A stretch of 64,000 nucleotides of DNA, from contig NC_089422.1 in assembly GCF_013426205.1 (NCBI RefSeq), forward strand, positions 8,521,001 through 8,585,000, in the 5' to 3' direction. Shown here one piece after another: positions 21,861 to 33,336 of the stretch (the first letter of the stretch is position 1; every line of letters starts with the position of its first letter). The notes below the pieces were generated by a model. That model ran no database searches, was not told the origin of the DNA, and saw only the letters and a program-made list of their open reading frames with translations. The DNA comes from Metarhizium brunneum (Eukaryota > Ascomycota > Sordariomycetes > Hypocreales > Clavicipitaceae). The position numbers and the translations under genes are program-made.

Positions 21861-24140
21861 GAGAAGAGGTTGTTGGCGATGCCTAAGAGAGACGGCCCAT
21901 GTAGCGTTGGGAAAATGACGATTTATGAAGGCAGCAACGGGGCTGCGGGTGAGACGACTCAAACGAGCCATGGATTGGAGGGATTCGAGGTTGGCGGGTG
22001 CGGACATGGAAGGACCGTCCTGGGAGACGGGACGCCCAGCAGCCGCACCAGTGGCACCGGCGGGGGAGGGGCGGGAAGCTTCCAGCGGCTCCAGTGTGGG
22101 CGAGCCGGCGGCCTCGTAGGGCCTCGTAGGGCCTGGCCAGGCAGAAAAGCACGTCAGGGCCTGGAGGCCAGAGCAGCAGACGCACGCTTGACGCGCAGAT
22201 GGATGTCGTTTCGCGGTGACTAATATGTAGGCTGTGGGCGTCAGCGGTGCGGGCCAGTTGAGCTGATTGGCGGCCAGATGGCGGATTGACGAGGGTGCCA
22301 CGATGGATGGATGTGTTGGCAGACACAATGCCAGAATACAGAGTACAACGTGAGAAGTGAAAAAGGAATCACGTCAAGTAAACACCAAAAAAACATGGCC
22401 GGCCGTTCATGGGCATAAATGCAGGAACAGGAAGGTTGAATGAGGTAATGGGGCAGCCTTTTGATGACCTTGGGATGGTCTCGAGCGGCGCAGAAGACCA
22501 TGGCAACAATCACCGACGTGGGAACGTGAGGTGACCAGGTGAAGAGGCCTATCGAGATGGAGGCCTGCTGACAGGGCTCCAGCCCGAATCTGCCCATTCT
22601 CATAGGCTACCGGAGTACAGCCTCAGCCTCAGGAGGCAGAGTCATCGACCCTCCGAGGCGACGACATCGGCTCGTGCTTTCCTGGCGTTGCGCCTCCGCC
22701 GACACCACGAGACGTCAGTCTTTGCCCGAAGCCATCGTCAAAGCACCCGAGGACATATATTCAGCGTGGCACCTGGAGCGGCATGTGCTGATTACCCTTC
22801 ATAATGTTTCTTCGTCGTGCTTGAGGCTCTCCAAGACGGAGAAGCTTTTCCGGCCATCGTTGATGCCAAACAACGGGCAACCACGGTGCGGAGGACGCCC
22901 TGTAGCAGGCGGATCTTCAGGGCTCAAGATGGACGGATGGATCCACGAGCGAAAAGACTGGCATTTTAGAAGAAGCTCGTACCACAAATAATCCCATCAA
23001 GCCAGACTGCAAACGACAAGGCTTAATCCATCTCGACAACAAAGGCCGTGGCAACGACGTAAGGTCAGCTACAAACTCGGGACACAAAATACTGCTGCTT
23101 CTTGCTGGTCATGTGTGATGATATACTGCACAAGAATTTTATGCGGACCAGACCTCTCCTACATTTGCACCTCTCGTGCCGGGAACGCTGACAAGTCGCA
23201 CCGCCACTTTGGGCACGACTTGCTCGTAGTCCGAGACGTGCACACCTGCTGACATTCCCCAACAACGTATGATGAGGCGACCATAGACATCGTGAGTATT
23301 CAAGAATACAGCATTTTACACGTATGATGAAACTCTACGGAAAATATCGCAAGCCAAGGGAGCTCATCTGGTGGCCAGTGTACTGCGGATGTTGGTGCAG
23401 AGACCACTCACTGTACGGAGCGCTCCGTACTCGCAACATTACTCCGAAGAGTTCAAAGCTGTTAGGCAAAGGAGAATCAGTGAAGTGACTTGGTTGTTCC
23501 ATTTCCTTGCTTTAGCCACAGCACTTCACAGCCACAAGTCTAGAACAGTGTGCGTACATTGTCAGCTCACTGTTCGTGCATATCGGAGGGTTGCAATGTG
23601 GCACCGCTTGGCCCTATTGCTCCCGAGTACCCATCGACTAGCAGCCTATTGGCGCATTTCTGAATCAACCATTGTATCATTGGTCCAACAAAGTAGCGGT
23701 CCTATGCATCTTTGGCATGGCGTCCAATGAAATGGCGTGGTCTCCACTTGCCTTAGGCCCCCATGCACGCCACTGCACACGCTTCCGCTTTCGTGAATCT
23801 GGCCTCGAGACAAGTTGCTAGTACGCGGTCCCCCAGATGGATGCTCGAGTGTTTTCGTCACGGTGCCCAGGGAGACCCATACTGGAAATCTCCCAACACT
23901 CTCCCTTTCTCCACGATACACAATCACTAACAATCACAACTCGCCCGCTCTGTATACTGCAAACTATCGCAAACATTTGTTCGCCATGGATTTGAGCACT
24001 GGTCCCAAGATCTAAATGTGCCTTTGTGCCGATTGCACACTGGGCCTCAACCTACTGCTGCTTTGACGGGGCTCGCCCTTTCTTGTGCCGACTCCTTCCT
24101 CGACGACGACGACCAGTTGTCTTCCCGCACACCGCCCGTG
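21861..24140. other. Divergent gap, kinase to Ser-rich protein
   Basis: About 2.3 kb lies between divergent genes. It includes the possible in-frame N-terminal extension of the kinase to 22328 and a direct duplication of CTCGTAGGGC near 22113-22131. The CTTTCTCCACG region before 24000 looks promoter-like. No further gene is supported. Confidence 0.4.
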
Positions 24141-25370
24141 ATGGAAGATCCGACTTGGGCCTGGCCGGCCTGGAAGTTTGGCATGAAGAGAGATGACCTC
24201 TTTACTACCCTCCACGACCAGTACAACACCTTCTCCTTTACTCTCCAAGACCCCGAGGCTTTCCACCACGATGTCTACGAGATTTCTCGAGACGCTGAGT
24301 CTACCGCCGAGTTTCACCGGATGATGGCTGATAGGCGGCAAATGCGACTCCGTGAGCTGAACGAGTCTCTGGAGACGCTGGCCGTCGAAATCATTGCCAA
24401 CCCGACGCTTATGGGCACCGACCAGTGGCAGTACGCTTTGCAACTGTTTCGAACTAAGTCGTACGACTCTATTCTTCGCTACTTTGCTAGCTATCTACCC
24501 GAAGACTATCTCGATCGTCACGATACACACTCTACTTCGTCGGCTTCCTTTTCGGAAACCGACACTATTAGCACCGTTGCCAGCAGTGTCAATGATGCTC
24601 CCTCCCCCTTTATGACCGACGATGATTTGTTTCCAAACGGTCCCGTCATAACCGCCGAACCTGACGCGATCAAAGAGAAACCTCACCACAGCTCTCATCC
24701 TCAGGGACCCTTGTCAGCCCCACATTCAGAGGATGCGCAATCGGAACCATCGGTATCATCACCGCCATCAGACGCAGAATCGAACGACTACTTGACGAAC
24801 CCACCCTCGCGATCCATGTCGTTTTCTGGGTCCGAGTCCGGACACCTTGTATCCGAACTCATTCGACGACGATGCCTCGAAGAGGATCTCAACGAGAAGT
24901 CTCGATCAGATGAGAGTGAGACGGCTTTCACATTTGTTTGTGACTCGTTTGAGCCTATTGATGTAATCGAAGGCCAGTCGCACACCCCTGGTGGTGTTGT
25001 TGATTTTGCCGATGAAGATGAGGATATTCCCACTGCGCAATACCCCGACGACGTATTCAACAGCCTTGATCTCACCTTTTCCTTGACTCACCCACCATCC
25101 GCGCACGATACCCTAGATTCTGATACCCCTACCCCCCGACCAGAAGCGGCTGCTGCATCTTACATGGAGTTTCGGTCCGTTCTTTCACATTCAAGAAAAG
25201 CGCCGTCATATCAGCGTTCCCCATCACCTAAGTGTTGCTTGGCAAATCGAGGAGCTGGATCTCCAGTACGCGAAGTGCGGAGGAGTCCAGAGGAGTCGTT
25301 GAGTAAGATCCAGAAATCTGTACAGGACTTCTCTAGAAGACACCCGAAGACGAGAAGAAGGATGGACTAG
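24141..25370 (+). CDS. Uncharacterised acidic, Ser-rich protein
   Basis: I do not recognise this family. From the ATG at 24141 (MEDPTWAWPAWKFGMKRDD) it is a 409-residue single exon; an in-frame ATG at 24018 would add 41 residues. The first 125 or so residues look folded and helical: LFTTLHDQYNTFSFTLQDP, AESTAEFHRMMADRRQMRL, LAVEIIANPTLM, SILRYFASYLPEDYL. The rest is acidic and rich in Ser, Pro and Asp, with many SP/TP pairs, and it ends in a basic patch (FSRRHPKTRRRMD). The contrast between a folded head and a phosphorylatable tail suggests a regulatory or adaptor protein, which is inference. Codon-level openness over 1.2 kb and the tidy N-terminus support a real gene. Confidence 0.65.
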   Translation: MEDPTWAWPAWKFGMKRDDLFTTLHDQYNTFSFTLQDPEAFHHDVYEISRDAESTAEFHRMMADRRQMRLRELNESLETLAVEIIANPTLMGTDQWQYALQLFRTKSYDSILRYFASYLPEDYLDRHDTHSTSSASFSETDTISTVASSVNDAPSPFMTDDDLFPNGPVITAEPDAIKEKPHHSSHPQGPLSAPHSEDAQSEPSVSSPPSDAESNDYLTNPPSRSMSFSGSESGHLVSELIRRRCLEEDLNEKSRSDESETAFTFVCDSFEPIDVIEGQSHTPGGVVDFADEDEDIPTAQYPDDVFNSLDLTFSLTHPPSAHDTLDSDTPTPRPEAAAASYMEFRSVLSHSRKAPSYQRSPSPKCCLANRGAGSPVREVRRSPEESLSKIQKSVQDFSRRHPKTRRRMD

Positions 25371-28300
25371 CACCAGGAGGCCAACCTGATGTATATATGT
25401 GAAACTTGCTGTACATATCCTGTATCTTATGACACTAACGACCCGTGTTTCCTCGAACTATACTACACACACGTGTGTTCCGTTTGACGCCGTTTCTTGC
25501 TCTTTTGTGACGTCATACTGCATGACCTTTTTTTTTCGCACCTACCCGCTGTTGTCTTCGCAAAAGGGGTCTCAGATTTATTATCAGCAGAAACAAAATA
25601 CGAGGCCGAAGACTTGTTTTTAGACAGGAGGTGAGTATGATTTCCTTTGAAATTATACTTGGTTGTACAACATGACCTCGGCGAATGGCCGCGGCGAGTA
25701 TCACGACGCCACACTGGTCAGGTGGTCTCGCAGTGTGGTGACGCGACTGGGCTCGAATGCAGGTCACGCCCGGATATTGACGCGCACGCTTCCGCTCATT
25801 TGACGATTTTCTCACTGGTCATTTATACCGGACTCATGATTGTGTTTAATTTGCCCATCTTGTAAGTGTCGTCATCGATTTTGGCCCTTGCAGTGGCGCG
25901 CACTTGGCGTGAGCCGCAACCCGTCTTGTTATCCTGATGGTTGCAGTGTGGCGTGAGCCTTATTTTGCGGTCCCTTTCTTTGTATTGCATTTCCCCGTCC
26001 TTTTACGCAATCTAACAATGTCGATGCGTTATATTCTATGTTTACTTTGCGCAGGGTAGTGATTTTGGCCCATGACTTATGACTCTACGACTCGACGACT
26101 GTATATTATTATTCATGAGCATGAATTACTCTGTCCGCTGATCTCCCTTCTGAATGCACGGCGGATACTTGCGCGACCCCTTGGTAATACAATTCTACTT
26201 ACTGAAGCGGTTGGCTGCGCTAAAAAAATTAAACCTGTGGGTGTCGTGTATAAAGGTTCAACCATCTCACTTGGACTGTACCTTGGATTTTGGGTCTGGC
26301 GCCACATTTACCACGCTACGGGTACTCGCACTTTGAGCTTCATTTTATACCAGACTGCTTTTGAGCATCTTGGTTCCGCTGCTTGTGAGTGCCTTTTGCA
26401 GACGAGTACAGCGATTGCTATGCGAACTGCTATGACGAGGGCTTAGAGCAGAGCTGCATTGACACGACAATGTTCTAGATATGTATATCAACGGTAGCAT
26501 CTAGCGAATAGAAAAGAGAATCGAGATAATGAGGCAAGCATGATGTAGGAGCACCACCACGTTGGCGGCGTCTGGTTGCTTGACAAAGAGCTGCAGACCA
26601 ACCCAGCACACAACGTTTCTTCGTCGCGCGGACCTCCATTCTATTTTGCATAACATGTCGGTAAAGCAGACCTGTTGAATGCAGGAATGCAATTCCGAGC
26701 ACACACTGTCGTTTGGCAGGACAGATTAATGTGTAAAGGCAAAACGCGAGGCACGAGGGCTGTTGTTCCGCGGCTTGTAGATACAAAACTCGAACCAGAA
26801 GGTACTCTTTTTTCTCACCAGTGACTTCATCCTTTTCTCCCGGAGCCGACCATGGCAAAGACAGCCGAGTGTCCTAGTCACCTAGTGTAGTGAGCCAAGG
26901 CCCCTTAGCCCCCGTCTAGTCTTGCAAAAGATGAATAAAAAGGCCGACCCAGCCTCGCATCTTGTTTTCCCCCGTAAGCCCTGGTTTTGAATCGGGCAAG
27001 AATTCTCACATCCCAGCTCGACCACAGATTGCGTCTCCTTGCCGCCCACTATACTCTCTATATCCGGACAACTCCTACGCGAAGCGAAGTCGCGCCATGT
27101 CGCACCTCAAGCGGCTCCTTGCCATCTTGGCCATCGTCAGCACGGGGGGTGCCCGACGAGGGCGCGTGGCTCGGGCGAGTATCGACGAAGGCCAGATAGG
27201 GCTTCAGGTGTGCTGCCCAGAAGCGTAGGTGCCCGAACCGATACGACGACGGGCGAATATGTGCTAATCGTCGGTTCTGAAGGCGTGGCGTGCCCGTGTT
27301 GAAGGTGTGCGAAGTCGGCTGCGTGTGCAGCCCGCTTGCTGTCATGACATGTCCCGTACCCGAGGGCGAGAAGTTAAGGTACATCAGATGTGCGGAACCG
27401 AATTGTGTGTGTACGGAGTACTGCGCCAGGTCGTGGTGAGCGCTGCGTGTGGCCGGCCTGGCTGGCGGCGACGGGGGGATGGCGTTTAGGGGGGAAAGGG
27501 CTCGACGTTTTGCGTGCGGCTTTTACTTGTCCGCCGTGTTGGAGTGCATATGGCACCTGGGATTCAATGTTGGGGCAGGAGGAGCATATGCTGGCTATTT
27601 AGTGACGGTCCTTGGGACCGGCTGCTTAAAGGTCAACTGGTCTTTGGGTGCAATCGGTGTAGTAGTTGATTTTGTCGTGGATCTTGGGACTGAGCGGATA
27701 TTCGGGGGCCTGATTTCCTAGCGGGTATATGAAATCGTTTAAGTCTTTAAAAATACACCTTCATGATCGCTCTGTGGAAGCCTTTGTCTTGGATTCGTAG
27801 CTACGTAGTTGGACTGTTGGGACCCTGGCAGTCTTTCGCTGGAGGACGTCTGGTAGTCTCGGCGTGAAGTGTAGTTGGGCATTGTGACACGCACTCGTGT
27901 CGCTTGATGATGAGAGAATATCTTTTTTGGGAAATTGCAAGGTCATGATGCTTCACGCAGCTATACGCTTGGTCCGGGTGGTAATCTGGATGAAATCCCT
28001 CTGTTCCAAGCTGTCTAACGGCCAGGCGACAGACAACCAGCACATTGACACCACAAGTTGGGACACCCACTGTCTACCCACCTAGCTACTTGTATGTATA
28101 TACAGTAAGATACGGTGATAATGTTGGCATGCTGCCCTGTTTGAAAGGCCACCTGCGACGCAACCCCTGCCGCTGTCAACCGGACTCGCCAGCCCCCGAA
28201 GCCAAGTCGTTTCTGAAAGGGATTTGCAAAACGATTGCCCGCACCACATAATGTTGATTGTGGCCTAGAACTGTTTTATATCCGTAGATGAGATGGGGTT

Positions 28301-29231
28301 TCGAATTTTAAAAGGGGAAGCAAGCCTGAAACGGCCGAGGCGCAGCAGCGTACTATGGTTAGAGACGCGATAATTGATACTAACCTTGATAGATTTCTTA
28401 ATTAAGAATACATTAACCTAAAGTTAAAATTGAATAACGTAGAGTGGACAAGTATTTCTTCTCCCTCTGTGATAAAAATACGACTAAATTTCTAGAATTC
28501 TAGTTGCACACCACCAATACGGATCATGCGTCCAATAGAAAGGCGACGACCTCAAGGCGCTAGTCTATAATGAATTGAGCCTGGTGCCGTTATTGAAACG
28601 CCGTCATCATGCCCGCAGTGACGAACTTGCTGTCCCGCAGTGACACGAACCTGAGGGCCTCTCCACATGCCGCCGTCTCACCCATGTCGCAGCCTGCGCC
28701 ACGGCCCCCGGTCCAGGACGGCCGGCTTCCGCCGAGAAGAACGGCAGTTGGCCTGATTTCCGGTGGATCATTATTCCCCGCGTTGAACATGTAAATCCGT
28801 CCTTTACCCTGGCAGACGGCATGATCCACTTTCAACGGCGTCCACTCAATTTCACACCATCACAAGGGGCATATTAATAACAAGAGGATAAGAGGTTTTG
28901 CCACTTACACTGCAAACACACTGCATAGTGTAGATGGCTCCTAGTAGTTTAATGGCTCTATCGCTACATACCATCACAAATCACAAATCACAAACCACAA
29001 TCTACCACCGCGATGGAGCACGCCAGAGTAATTAAAACGAAATCAATTAGACAAGATGGAAATCACTACAAACAGCTAAATACGTTCCAAGCAACACCCA
29101 AACTAGAAATGGATACCAGATCGCAGTTTCCCTTGTTTCCTGGTTTTTCGATACTGCACTGCAGTTTCATTATATTACGTGCCCTGTCGGTTTGTACATG
29201 TTGTTGTTGTTGTTGTTGTCGCTCGAGCTTC
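25371..29231. other. Long gap without a supported gene
   Basis: About 3.9 kb. A 43-codon frame starting at 27097 (MSHLKRLLAILAIVSTGG) resembles a short leader peptide after an AATAAAAAG box, but nothing sustains it. Around 28270-28600 the sequence is A+T-rich with AATTAAGAATA-type runs, which could be a decayed repeat. No domain is recognised on either strand. Confidence 0.35.
29201..29218. repeat. (TTG)6 microsatellite
   Basis: Six perfect TTG units lie just beyond the stop of the Egh16-like gene on its 3' side. Inside the coding region a second GTT-rich run at about 29343-29367 encodes an eight-residue Asn tract. Confidence 0.9.
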
Positions 29232-30188
29232 TTATGCGGTGAACTCGACGGCGCGCGTCTTCTCGTCGATGCGCTTGACAAAGGCGCCGGTGTCGATGCT
29301 GCGCTTGTCGTTCTCCTCCTCGTCGTCGTCGTCGGCGGCGGCGTTGTTGTTGTTGTTGTTGTTGTTCTTGTTGCCCTTGGCGGCGCCCTTCTTGGCAGCA
29401 TTGCCGGCGCCGGCAGCGTTGCCAGCGTTGCCAGTCTTTCCGGTGTTGGTGCCAGCGTTGGTGCCAGCGTTGGTGCCAGCAGCAGCGTTGGGAGCAGCAG
29501 CATTGGGAGAAGCAGCATTGGGAGAAGCAGCATTGGGAGCAGCGGCATTAGGAGCAGTGCCGTTGTTGGCACCAGCCTCCTGGACCATCTGAACCGGCAC
29601 GACGCCGCCAAAGGGACCAGCACGAGCCGGGTTCTGGCACCGGACCAGGCAGACGTTCTCCTGGCCAGCGACCTGACCCGTGCACTCCTGGCCGGCGGGA
29701 ATGGCCGCGGTGAGCGGGTGGTCGGAGGCGCTGCCGGCGTTGTTGCGGCCGCGCTGGTTGCCCTCGACGTTCTCGGTGACCTGGACGTTCTTCCAGTTCT
29801 GGCCGGTGCCGTCCGAGTTGATCATGCAGGTGTAGGGCCCGGCGCCGTCGCCGTTGACCTGGTGCAGCGTCATCTGGAGGTTGCCGCCGGGCGTGACCTG
29901 CGGGAGCTGGCCGCCCATCTCGGACATGATGGCCTGCGTGCCCGACTCGACGTCGTTGCTGCCGGCGCCCACCGTCTCGCCCACCGTCTTGGCCGACGCG
30001 CCGCGGAACCGCGTGGCGTCCTGCTGGAAGGGGTTGCGGCGCGTGCCGTCACGGGGGGTCGACGAGTCGATGCCCAGCGCCCTGCCGACGCCGCCTGCGT
30101 TGCCGACGGCGTTGGTGATGGCTGCGTGGCCCGAGACGAGCTGGGCCGCGAGGAGGGTCGAGGTGGCGAAGATGGCCTTGAAGGACAT
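29232..30188 (-). CDS. Secreted Egh16-like protein (Gas/MAS family)
   Basis: Secreted protein of the Egh16-like family (DUF3129), named for appressorium-stage proteins of plant-pathogenic fungi such as Gas1/Gas2 and also found in insect and nematode pathogens. It is a single exon of 318 residues. The signal peptide is about 1-20 ([20 protein letters not shown]), leaving an N-terminal His ([13 protein letters not shown]). The family core follows: [19 protein letters not shown], then [44 protein letters not shown]. From about residue 208 the tail is low complexity: Asn/Ala/Pro repeats (NAASPNAAS), Gly/Thr/Asn repeats, eight Asn in a row and an acidic stretch. It ends with two Lys-Arg sites ([14 protein letters not shown]) that look like Kex2 cleavage sites. 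Function is not established; the family call is firm. Confidence 0.85.
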   Translation of the reverse strand: MSFKAIFATSTLLAAQLVSGHAAITNAVGNAGGVGRALGIDSSTPRDGTRRNPFQQDATRFRGASAKTVGETVGAGSNDVESGTQAIMSEMGGQLPQVTPGGNLQMTLHQVNGDGAGPYTCMINSDGTGQNWKNVQVTENVEGNQRGRNNAGSASDHPLTAAIPAGQECTGQVAGQENVCLVRCQNPARAGPFGGVVPVQMVQEAGANNGTAPNAAAPNAASPNAASPNAAAPNAAAGTNAGTNAGTNTGKTGNAGNAAGAGNAAKKGAAKGNKNNNNNNNNAAADDDDEEENDKRSIDTGAFVKRIDEKTRAVEFTA

Positions 30189-33100
30189 GTTGTCGGGAGG
30201 TTGTTGTCTTGGGTTGTTGGGGGGGAAGTATTAAAAGTGAATTTTTTGCAAAGAGAGCTGACCGGCAGGAGGTGTCGAAAGATTAGTAGTAGGGTTGAAG
30301 AGAAGAGAGAACAAGGAGGATTAGAGAGAAGCTTATAAGTGTTTGGATGGTTGTGAGAGTGATGAGGAGAAGAAGATTGAATCCCAAGCGAGGTCCTCAC
30401 GATCTCTTTATACTCGAGTGTCGAGGCCGTCTTGGTCGGTTTGGACTTTGGATCGACGCGGCGGATTGGCCTGGTTTCGCGCATCACACAGCCAAGAGAG
30501 AAATCGAAACGACGGCAGACTTCCAAAACCCGAACAAACACGACCAAAAGAGAGGCCCAGCTCCCGTGCGCCGTGGTGTTTTGGCGGCAGAAGCTCCGTG
30601 GTCCCAGACTCCCCACAAGGAAGCAGCTTCTCCCGAGAACATTCAAGGCCACTGAGGGTGGTCATCCTGCCTGCAGCAGAGACGGGCAAACTTGAGGCGG
30701 TCGTGAAGCCCCCAGCAGAGGCCGTCAAGACGCATCGTGACATGCTGCGTTTCAAGGCCCGCGGTGCCGGGTGTACTCCGGTGCTGAAGCTGACGAGAAT
30801 TCTGTCTGGGGAGCAACCGTGCAGAGGCGGCGGCGGCCCCGTCTCTGCGTCTCTTTTACCGTTGGAAACATGGTTAAATTCACAGGGCTGGAAAGGGCTG
30901 CATGAGATTCAGCCTTGAGGGCGGGCGCGCCGGGGGTTGAGGGGGCGTGAGACGCGAGCGGCAGGCTTCTGGTTGCCCGCCTGGAGAGAGGAGCACGGGG
31001 GGATCCGAGGCGTTCGCGTTTGACCAGTCGTGCGCGCGGTGGGAGATGCGGCAGACGGCGTGCCTCGCCAAGCTTGTTTGGTGAGGGTTTTTGGTGTTTG
31101 AAAATGGGAGGCGAAATTTCCTCTTTGGGCCAACGGCCGGGAAACGGGCCCCGGTCAGTGCCCGTGCGGCCGTATCATGGCCCAGCAGTCTGACATGTTC
31201 TGCCGGAGACGACGCTCCCTTTTTCGCTGCAGACGCGTGTGGCAGGCAATCACGGAGATCAAGAGAGAGGATCAAGGATATGCGGTGGGCCGGCGATCAA
31301 ATCGATCAAATCGCATCACAGGCGTGCTTTCGGCTGCGGCTCCGAACATGGAGCGGCACGACGTGCGAGATGCACCGGGCGCTGCTGATCGGATTGGCAG
31401 GGAAGTGAAAGGTGTCTGTCGCATGTCCCATGCCAATACGATCAACACCACGATTGCATATTGCATTTGCTGGCGCCGTGGTTCCCGACTTGCGTGTATC
31501 CCCTCCCCTCTTGCGATGCTGGCCCTCATCAACACCACGCCCGAGTCTCTCACGCTACCAGACACATCTGCTCCGTCTTGTATAACAGTGTCATGGTTTC
31601 ACTCCAGGCTCCCCACTCGTCCCGCCGCTACTTCGGCCGACACGAACACCCGTAGCAAAAATGCCCAAACTCGTCCCGCTCTCGGACGCTGTCAAACGTG
31701 TCGAGTCTCCAGCCCACCCTTGAAGAAACCCCGGCGCCAAGACATGGATGTCTTGATTCCGGATGCAACTGCATGCCATTGTGCATAGTGTATTAGTGTG
31801 CCCTTCCTTGATTGATTAAGCAGTCATTCGTCTCTAGCCAATAACCTACGCAACTAACTCATCTTGCTGGTCTTCCCGCTCCCGTCCCATGACTCGCGGG
31901 CCTTCTTTTTGAAGTTGCTGTTCATAGACTGACCGGATTGTCCGTCTAGCAGCGCCTTTTCTTTGTATTTCCAAAAGGCTGGGTCAAGAGTAGAGCAGGG
32001 CCAAAATGCACATGTTGAATCTGGGCGGCCCAACGCTTTAGGGCAGGAACACATGAATATCCGTCTCCCCCTCTCCACAGTTTTAATGTTGGATTTATTA
32101 TAATCATAATCACTTACATCTGCAAGCATTCTAGAAGACATGCGTACCATAGAATAACCAAATCGTCCCCATCTCGCCCATTTCGCCTCCTACTCCAGTT
32201 CAACCACCACCACCATCACCACCACGGAGCTCCCTCCAAAGCCAGCACCATGTCTGAAGACGCACACATGAAACGCCGGCGGGAGGCAAAAGCCTAAGGA
32301 GAAGTTTACTCAAAACCCCGCGGTTACATGTACGCCATTCATTACCTGATATAGACAAACTTCAACGTCGTCAGCCTCATCAGACCGCAGCCCGGTGGAA
32401 TCGCTGCAACGCCTGGCCAACGGGGCTGTGCAAGCCCGTCTCATTCCCTCCATTGTGAAGAAACGTTGAAAATAGACCCTTCTCGTTGGCCAGGAGCTTT
32501 CTTTCCCGAGGGGAATCCATGCACCTGCTCATGTCATCGCCGCGTTGCGTGTGCTGTATCGCCGTCATGCTGTCCTCCACGACGACGACATCCAAGCCCC
32601 CCTAAGTATATGCCGAAACTCACTGCAGAGCAGAGATTTCTGCACGAGCTGGCGTCAGATGTCAGGTTTTGACGTCCTCCCCGTGTCTACTTGTATGTTA
32701 TTCCTACATCACCAGCCGGGATCACTCGTAAATGTGCCCAGGCTCCGAATAGCCCAAGCCATTCTTGCCACACAGAGCGTCTTCTTCCTCTCTCAAGTCT
32801 TTTGATAGTAATTACAACGGGCCATAACTGGGGATTGTGGTCCCGGTAAGAACACTGGGCCATGTCAGGGGTGACATGTTTATCGAGTTTGTCGCCAAGA
32901 TGGGGTGGTTCGGCCGGAACGCCTTTGCTGGCTCCAACAGCAGCCAGCACGCCTCCGAGAGAGGCGAGAAATCACATAATTTGGCGGCTACAGAAGGACC
33001 ACCACCCCAGACTGCCATGCAGGCTGTGGACAAGGCTATTTTGTGTACATTCTGATATACATGATACTTGTGCCGTCCCCCCCGGGTCAGATATATCATG

Positions 33101-33336
33101 GACATGCGTATCGTACAAGTGATATCTAGACTCAACGGCAGTGACTGTATCCTTTTCCCTTGAACCATTTCATGCCACCGATTGCCTTCCCTTTGCTAGC
33201 CAAATACATTTCGTTTCTACACAAAGCGGCAAAAGACTACAACCCAGAAATGATGTCTCAGCAGAATCGTCAGCAGCAAACCCACATTCACATCCCTTAC
33301 ATTCTGGTCGCCACGCCCGCTGCGCACTTCCCAAGA
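30189..33336. other. Gap between Egh16-like and TAP-like genes
   Basis: About 3.1 kb containing the Egh16-like promoter (T/C-rich leader near 30190-30350). A weak minus-strand candidate at 31857-32141 is listed separately. A Pro/His-codon-rich CCACCACCA leader near 32205-32240 precedes a 15-codon frame (MSEDAHMKRRREAKA) that goes nowhere. No other gene is supported. Confidence 0.35.
31854..32141 (-). CDS. Possible small protein, unconfirmed
   Basis: A short frame reads MSSRMLAD, then a GTAAGT donor-like site, and ends with a lysine-rich stretch that looks protein-like (FWKYKEKALLDGQSGQSMN, FKKKARESWDGSGKTSKMS). Splicing from the donor to one of the downstream AG sites is plausible, but I could not settle phase and acceptor. 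It could be a real small gene or chance. No family is recognised. Confidence 0.25.
   Translation of the reverse strand: MSSRMLADVSDYDYNKSNIKTVERGRRIFMCSCPKALGRPDSTCAFWPCSTLDPAFWKYKEKALLDGQSGQSMNSNFKKKARESWDGSGKTSKMS

Noticed and set aside
27097..27228. Short leader-like peptide starting MSHLKRLLAILAIVSTGG
   Set aside because: Only 43 codons, no cysteines or cleavage pattern of a typical effector, and no sign of a second exon.
29013..30338. 441-codon frame on plus
   Set aside because: Antisense to the Egh16-like gene. Its Gly/Val/Ser repeats are the complement of the coding repeats.
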